DNA of 64,000 nucleotides from Shinella sp. CPCC 101442. Lineage in GTDB: Bacteria > Pseudomonadota > Alphaproteobacteria > Rhizobiales > Rhizobiaceae. The stretch covers positions 744,001-808,000 of the forward strand of contig NZ_JALIQS010000001.1 of NCBI RefSeq assembly GCF_024704725.1. Direction: 5' to 3'. Made by a program: the position numbers and the translations under genes. Of this stretch, positions 61,280 through 64,000 are shown piece by piece. The notes under the pieces are model-generated. The model saw nothing but the letters and a program-made list of their open reading frames with translations, ran no database searches and was not told the DNA's origin. Numbering within the stretch: position 1 is the first letter of the stretch; each line of letters begins with the position of its first letter.

Positions 61280-62665
61280 TCAGTGGCCGGTGATGCTGTC
61301 TGCCAGGGCCGCGAGTTCGGACGTGTGTTGCAGGCCGGCGAATTCGCGCTCGTCGGCCATGCGGTAGAGCTGGTACATGGAATGCACGCCGAGCCAGCGA
61401 AACGGTTCCGGCTCCCACTTGCGCACGGTGCGGTTGACCCAGGGCAGGCCTGTCAGTTCCGTATCGCGGCGAAGCACGAGGTCGGCCAGCGTGCGGCCGG
61501 CAAGGTTTGTGCTGGAAACGCCAAGCCCGACGTAACCGCCAGCCCAACCGATGCCGCTCTCGCGGTCGAAGCCCGCCGTCGTGCACCAGTCGCGCGGCAC
61601 GCCGAGCACGCCGCACCAAGCATGGTCGATCTTCAGCGATTTCGTCTGCGGCAGCAGACGCGTGAGGATACCGTGAAGCTGGTCGATGGTCGCCTGCTGC
61701 GTCTGGCCGTTGACGTCTGTCGCCGAACCGAAGCGATAGGGCACCCCGCGCCCACCCATGGTGATGCGGCCCTCACGGGTGCGCTGGGCATAGCAATAGG
61801 CGTGCGCAGCATCCCCAAGCAGTTCATGACCTTCCCAGCCGATCTCCCTCCACAGCGCCTCCGGCACCGGTTCGGTGACGATCTGCGCGCTGTTGAGCGG
61901 CAGCCAGGTGCGTTCGTGCCCCGGTAGACCGGCGGTGAAACCTTCCGTCGCACGGATGATGACCGGCGCGCGCACCACGCCACGATCGGTTTCGACGCGG
62001 CCCTTTTCGAAGCCCGTGACGGAAGTACCCTCGAAGATCGAGACACCCAGCCCTTCCACTACCTTCGCAAGACCGCGCACCAGCTTGGCCGGCTGGACGC
62101 GCGCCATGTCGCGAATGACGAAGGCGCCCAGGACATTGGCAACCCGGATGCGCTTTGCCGCAGCCTCTGCCGACAGCATTTCGATGCGCTCCGCCGGCAT
62201 CTGCCAGTCGAGATAGAACTGGTATTCCTCGCGGGCGCGTTCGAGCTGCGGCGTGTTGGTCGCGAAGGTAATATTGTCGACGCGCAGGATATCCGCGTCG
62301 ATGCCTTCGGCCTCCGTGACGCGGATCACCTCGTCGACGGTGCCGGCCATGGCGCGCTGCATGTCGACGACGGCGCCGCGGCTGGAGGTCTTGAGATATT
62401 TTTCGCGCGACCAGCTGAAGCCGCCCGACAGCCAGCCACCGTTGCGGCCCGATCCGCCGAAGCCCGCGAATTCCCGCTCGACGATGACGATGTTGAGCGA
62501 GGGGTCGGCCTTCTTCAGGTAATAGGCGGTCCACAGACCGGTATAGCCGGCCCCGATGATGCAGACATCGGCTTCGCGATCGCCGGGAAGGGCAGGGCGC
62601 TTCTGGGGTATACCGCCGATATCGGCATACCAGAAGGAAATGTTACCGTTGGTCTTGACGTCCAT
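61280..62665 (-). CDS. DAO-family FAD oxidoreductase (PuuB-like)
   Basis: Predicted 461-aa flavoenzyme of the D-amino-acid oxidase/glycine oxidase family. The FAD motif GAGYTG is at 38-43. GSGRNGGWLSGGFSWSR follows near residue 70, as in gamma-glutamylputrescine oxidoreductase-like enzymes. The C-terminal GYVGLGVSSTNLAGRTLADL is typical too. It would oxidise a secondary or primary amine. It begins 16 bp after the ABC ATPase gene, so import and oxidation are probably linked. Confidence 0.88.
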   Translation of the reverse strand: MDVKTNGNISFWYADIGGIPQKRPALPGDREADVCIIGAGYTGLWTAYYLKKADPSLNIVIVEREFAGFGGSGRNGGWLSGGFSWSREKYLKTSSRGAVVDMQRAMAGTVDEVIRVTEAEGIDADILRVDNITFATNTPQLERAREEYQFYLDWQMPAERIEMLSAEAAAKRIRVANVLGAFVIRDMARVQPAKLVRGLAKVVEGLGVSIFEGTSVTGFEKGRVETDRGVVRAPVIIRATEGFTAGLPGHERTWLPLNSAQIVTEPVPEALWREIGWEGHELLGDAAHAYCYAQRTREGRITMGGRGVPYRFGSATDVNGQTQQATIDQLHGILTRLLPQTKSLKIDHAWCGVLGVPRDWCTTAGFDRESGIGWAGGYVGLGVSSTNLAGRTLADLVLRRDTELTGLPWVNRTVRKWEPEPFRWLGVHSMYQLYRMADEREFAGLQHTSELAALADSITGH

Positions 62666-62681
62666 GGCAGTGCTTTCGGGT

Positions 62682-63797
62682 TCAGGTCAGCGTCACGTCG
62701 GCGCTGGCGTCATCTGGGAGGAGGATGAGATCGGAGGGCAGGAAGGCGATATCGACGGTGTCGCCGATGGCAAAATCGACGGCGCCAAGCGGACTGCGCG
62801 CGACGGCAGTGGTGCCATCCGCCAACCGCACCTCGTATTTCGAGCCGGAGCCTAGATAGATGGCTTCGGCCACCGTGCCGGTGAGGCGGTTTTCCCCCGT
62901 GATCGCATCAACGCCCGGGCGCTTCAACGCCACGCGTTCCGGCCGCAGCAGGATGACCGGGCGCGCATCGCCGGCAAGACGACCATGCGCAAGGATCTTC
63001 TGGCCGCTGATGGTCACGATCGTATTGTCGCCAGACGCTTCCGCTACGCCGCGCAACACGGTAGACTCGCCGATGAAGCGGCCGACGAAGAGCGTGGCTG
63101 GATTGTCGTAGAGTTCGCGGCCTGTGCCGATCTGCTCGATGCGACCACCATTGAATACGGCGATGCGGTCGGAGAGGACAAGCGCCTCTTCCTGATCGTG
63201 CGTCACGTAGACGAAAGTGGTGCCGAGTTCGCGGTGGATGCGCTTGATCTCGAGTTGCAGCCATTCGCGCAGCTTCTTGTCGAGCGCGCCGAGCGGCTCG
63301 TCCATCAGGAGAAGCGGCGGATCGAAGACAAGCGCGCGGGCGAGCGCCACGCGCTGCTGTTGACCGCCAGAGAGTTCGTTGGGGTAACGATGGGCGAAAT
63401 CGGCCATCTTCACCATGTCGAGCGCGCGCCTGACACGTTTCTCACGGTCGTCCCCTTTGATGCCGCGCAGGGACAATGGATAGGCGACGTTCTTGCCAAC
63501 CGTCATGTGCGGGAAAAGCGCATAGTGCTGAAAGACCACGCCGATGTTGCGCTTGTGCGAGGGCAGGCCGGTGACACTCTTGCCGCCGATCTCCAGCGCG
63601 CCGGAGCTGATGTCCGTGAAACCGGCGATCAGGTTCAGCGTCGTGGTCTTGCCGGAGCCTGAAGGACCGAGCAGCGTCATGAATTCGCCAGGTCGGATGT
63701 GGAGATCGATATCCTTGAGCGCCGTGAAGGCACCGTAGTGTTTCGAGGCCTTGCGGATTTCGATCGCGGCACCGGCGGAGCGTTGGGGTGCGGTCAT
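62682..63797 (-). CDS. ABC transporter ATPase, polyamine type (cluster D)
   Basis: Predicted 371-aa PotA-like ATPase with Walker A GPSGSGKT at 44-51, signature [15 protein letters not shown], Walker B LLLMDEPLGALD and switch VTHDQEEAL. The C-terminal TOBE domain spans the last 100 residues. The ATG at 63797 is 2 bp past the stop codon of an upstream permease gene. It is followed by the DAO-type oxidoreductase gene, so cluster D combines importer and catabolic enzymes. Confidence 0.94.
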   Translation of the reverse strand: MTAPQRSAGAAIEIRKASKHYGAFTALKDIDLHIRPGEFMTLLGPSGSGKTTTLNLIAGFTDISSGALEIGGKSVTGLPSHKRNIGVVFQHYALFPHMTVGKNVAYPLSLRGIKGDDREKRVRRALDMVKMADFAHRYPNELSGGQQQRVALARALVFDPPLLLMDEPLGALDKKLREWLQLEIKRIHRELGTTFVYVTHDQEEALVLSDRIAVFNGGRIEQIGTGRELYDNPATLFVGRFIGESTVLRGVAEASGDNTIVTISGQKILAHGRLAGDARPVILLRPERVALKRPGVDAITGENRLTGTVAEAIYLGSGSKYEVRLADGTTAVARSPLGAVDFAIGDTVDIAFLPSDLILLPDDASADVTLT

Positions 63798-63799
63798 GG

Positions 63800-64000
63800 T
63801 CAGGTCCTTCCACGGCGCATGCCCAGGAGCAGGCCGGCAATGATGATGAGCGACGTGGCTATGAAGAGCAGCGTGCCGACGGCGGCGACGGTCGGATCGG
63901 CGTCGCGCGTGATCGACGAGTAGATCTGCACCGGCAGCGTCTTGAGATAGGGGCTGGTGATGAACAGCGCGACGATGATTTCGTCGAACGAGGTGATGAA
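63800..64000 (-). CDS. ABC permease, PotC-like, partial (cluster D)
   Basis: Only the last 66 codons lie in the window; the gene continues past 64000. The visible part reads SFDEIIVALFITS near its start, the PotC-type signature, then a hydrophobic segment (VAAVGTLLFIATSLIIIAGLLLG, named by position near the C-terminus) and ends MRRGRT. The stop codon is TGA at 63802-63800. Partner permease and binding-protein genes are expected beyond the edge. Confidence 0.85.
   Translation of the reverse strand, partial: FITSFDEIIVALFITSPYLKTLPVQIYSSITRDADPTVAAVGTLLFIATSLIIIAGLLLGMRRGRT

Overview
The window is GC-rich proteobacterial DNA with dense gene packing and many ATGA stop/start overlaps. It carries a complete repABC module (repA 21232-20024, repB 20022-18994, repC 18836-17514, all on the minus strand) with a counter-transcribed RNA locus in the repB-repC gap. 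repABC replicons are typical of Rhizobiales. With the content of solute transporters, GABA genes and a TGA-N9-TCA iron-type operator, this points to a large plasmid or chromid of a Rhizobiaceae-like alphaproteobacterium. The species cannot be named from the sequence alone. I see no rRNA, tRNA, CRISPR array or insertion sequence.

Layout. 1-5.9 kb: a sugar-type binding protein, a dimethylglycine/sarcosine dehydrogenase-like flavoenzyme coupled to a choline-kinase-like phosphotransferase, and a divergent DeoR regulator. 6-9.2 kb: a TonB-dependent siderophore receptor behind an AraC regulator. 9.3-15.8 kb: a TctCBA tricarboxylate transporter with a DctB/DctD-like two-component system. 15.9-17.4 kb: a HbpS/UPF0303 protein, a LysE exporter and a small protein. 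17.5-21.2 kb: repABC. 21.5-23.9 kb: a DUF2585 membrane protein and a fumarylacetoacetase-family hydrolase with maleylacetoacetate isomerase. 24-27.9 kb: gabD and gabT, divergent from a three-domain MerR-XRE-cupin regulator. 28-30.3 kb: a VOC protein and two EamA transporters. 30.4-37.7 kb: polyamine-type ABC cluster A with an MBL-fold hydrolase, an aldehyde dehydrogenase and a TetR regulator. 37.8-41.5 kb: a copZ-copA-cueR copper operon and a MarR regulator. 41.7-49.9 kb: cluster B, with a LysR regulator, aminotransferase, arginase-family hydrolase, ABC importer and nitrilase-family amidase. 49.9-58.9 kb: cluster C, with an EamA transporter, YtcJ-like amidohydrolase, serine hydrolase, ABC importer and GntR regulator. 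58.9-64 kb: cluster D, with two flavoenzymes, a cupin and the start of a fourth ABC importer that runs off the window.

How the parts may work together. The replicon seems specialised for scavenging small nitrogenous and carboxylic solutes. Four polyamine/opine-type ABC systems sit beside enzymes that open guanidino, amide, N-methyl and amine groups. Several of these could feed 4-aminobutyrate, which gabT and gabD would convert to succinate. This link is inferred from gene families and proximity. The most unusual protein is the MerR-XRE-cupin regulator, which has two exact 17-bp direct repeats 33 bp apart between it and gabT. A second pattern is that all five binding-protein genes complete in the window are followed directly by a strong stem-loop.
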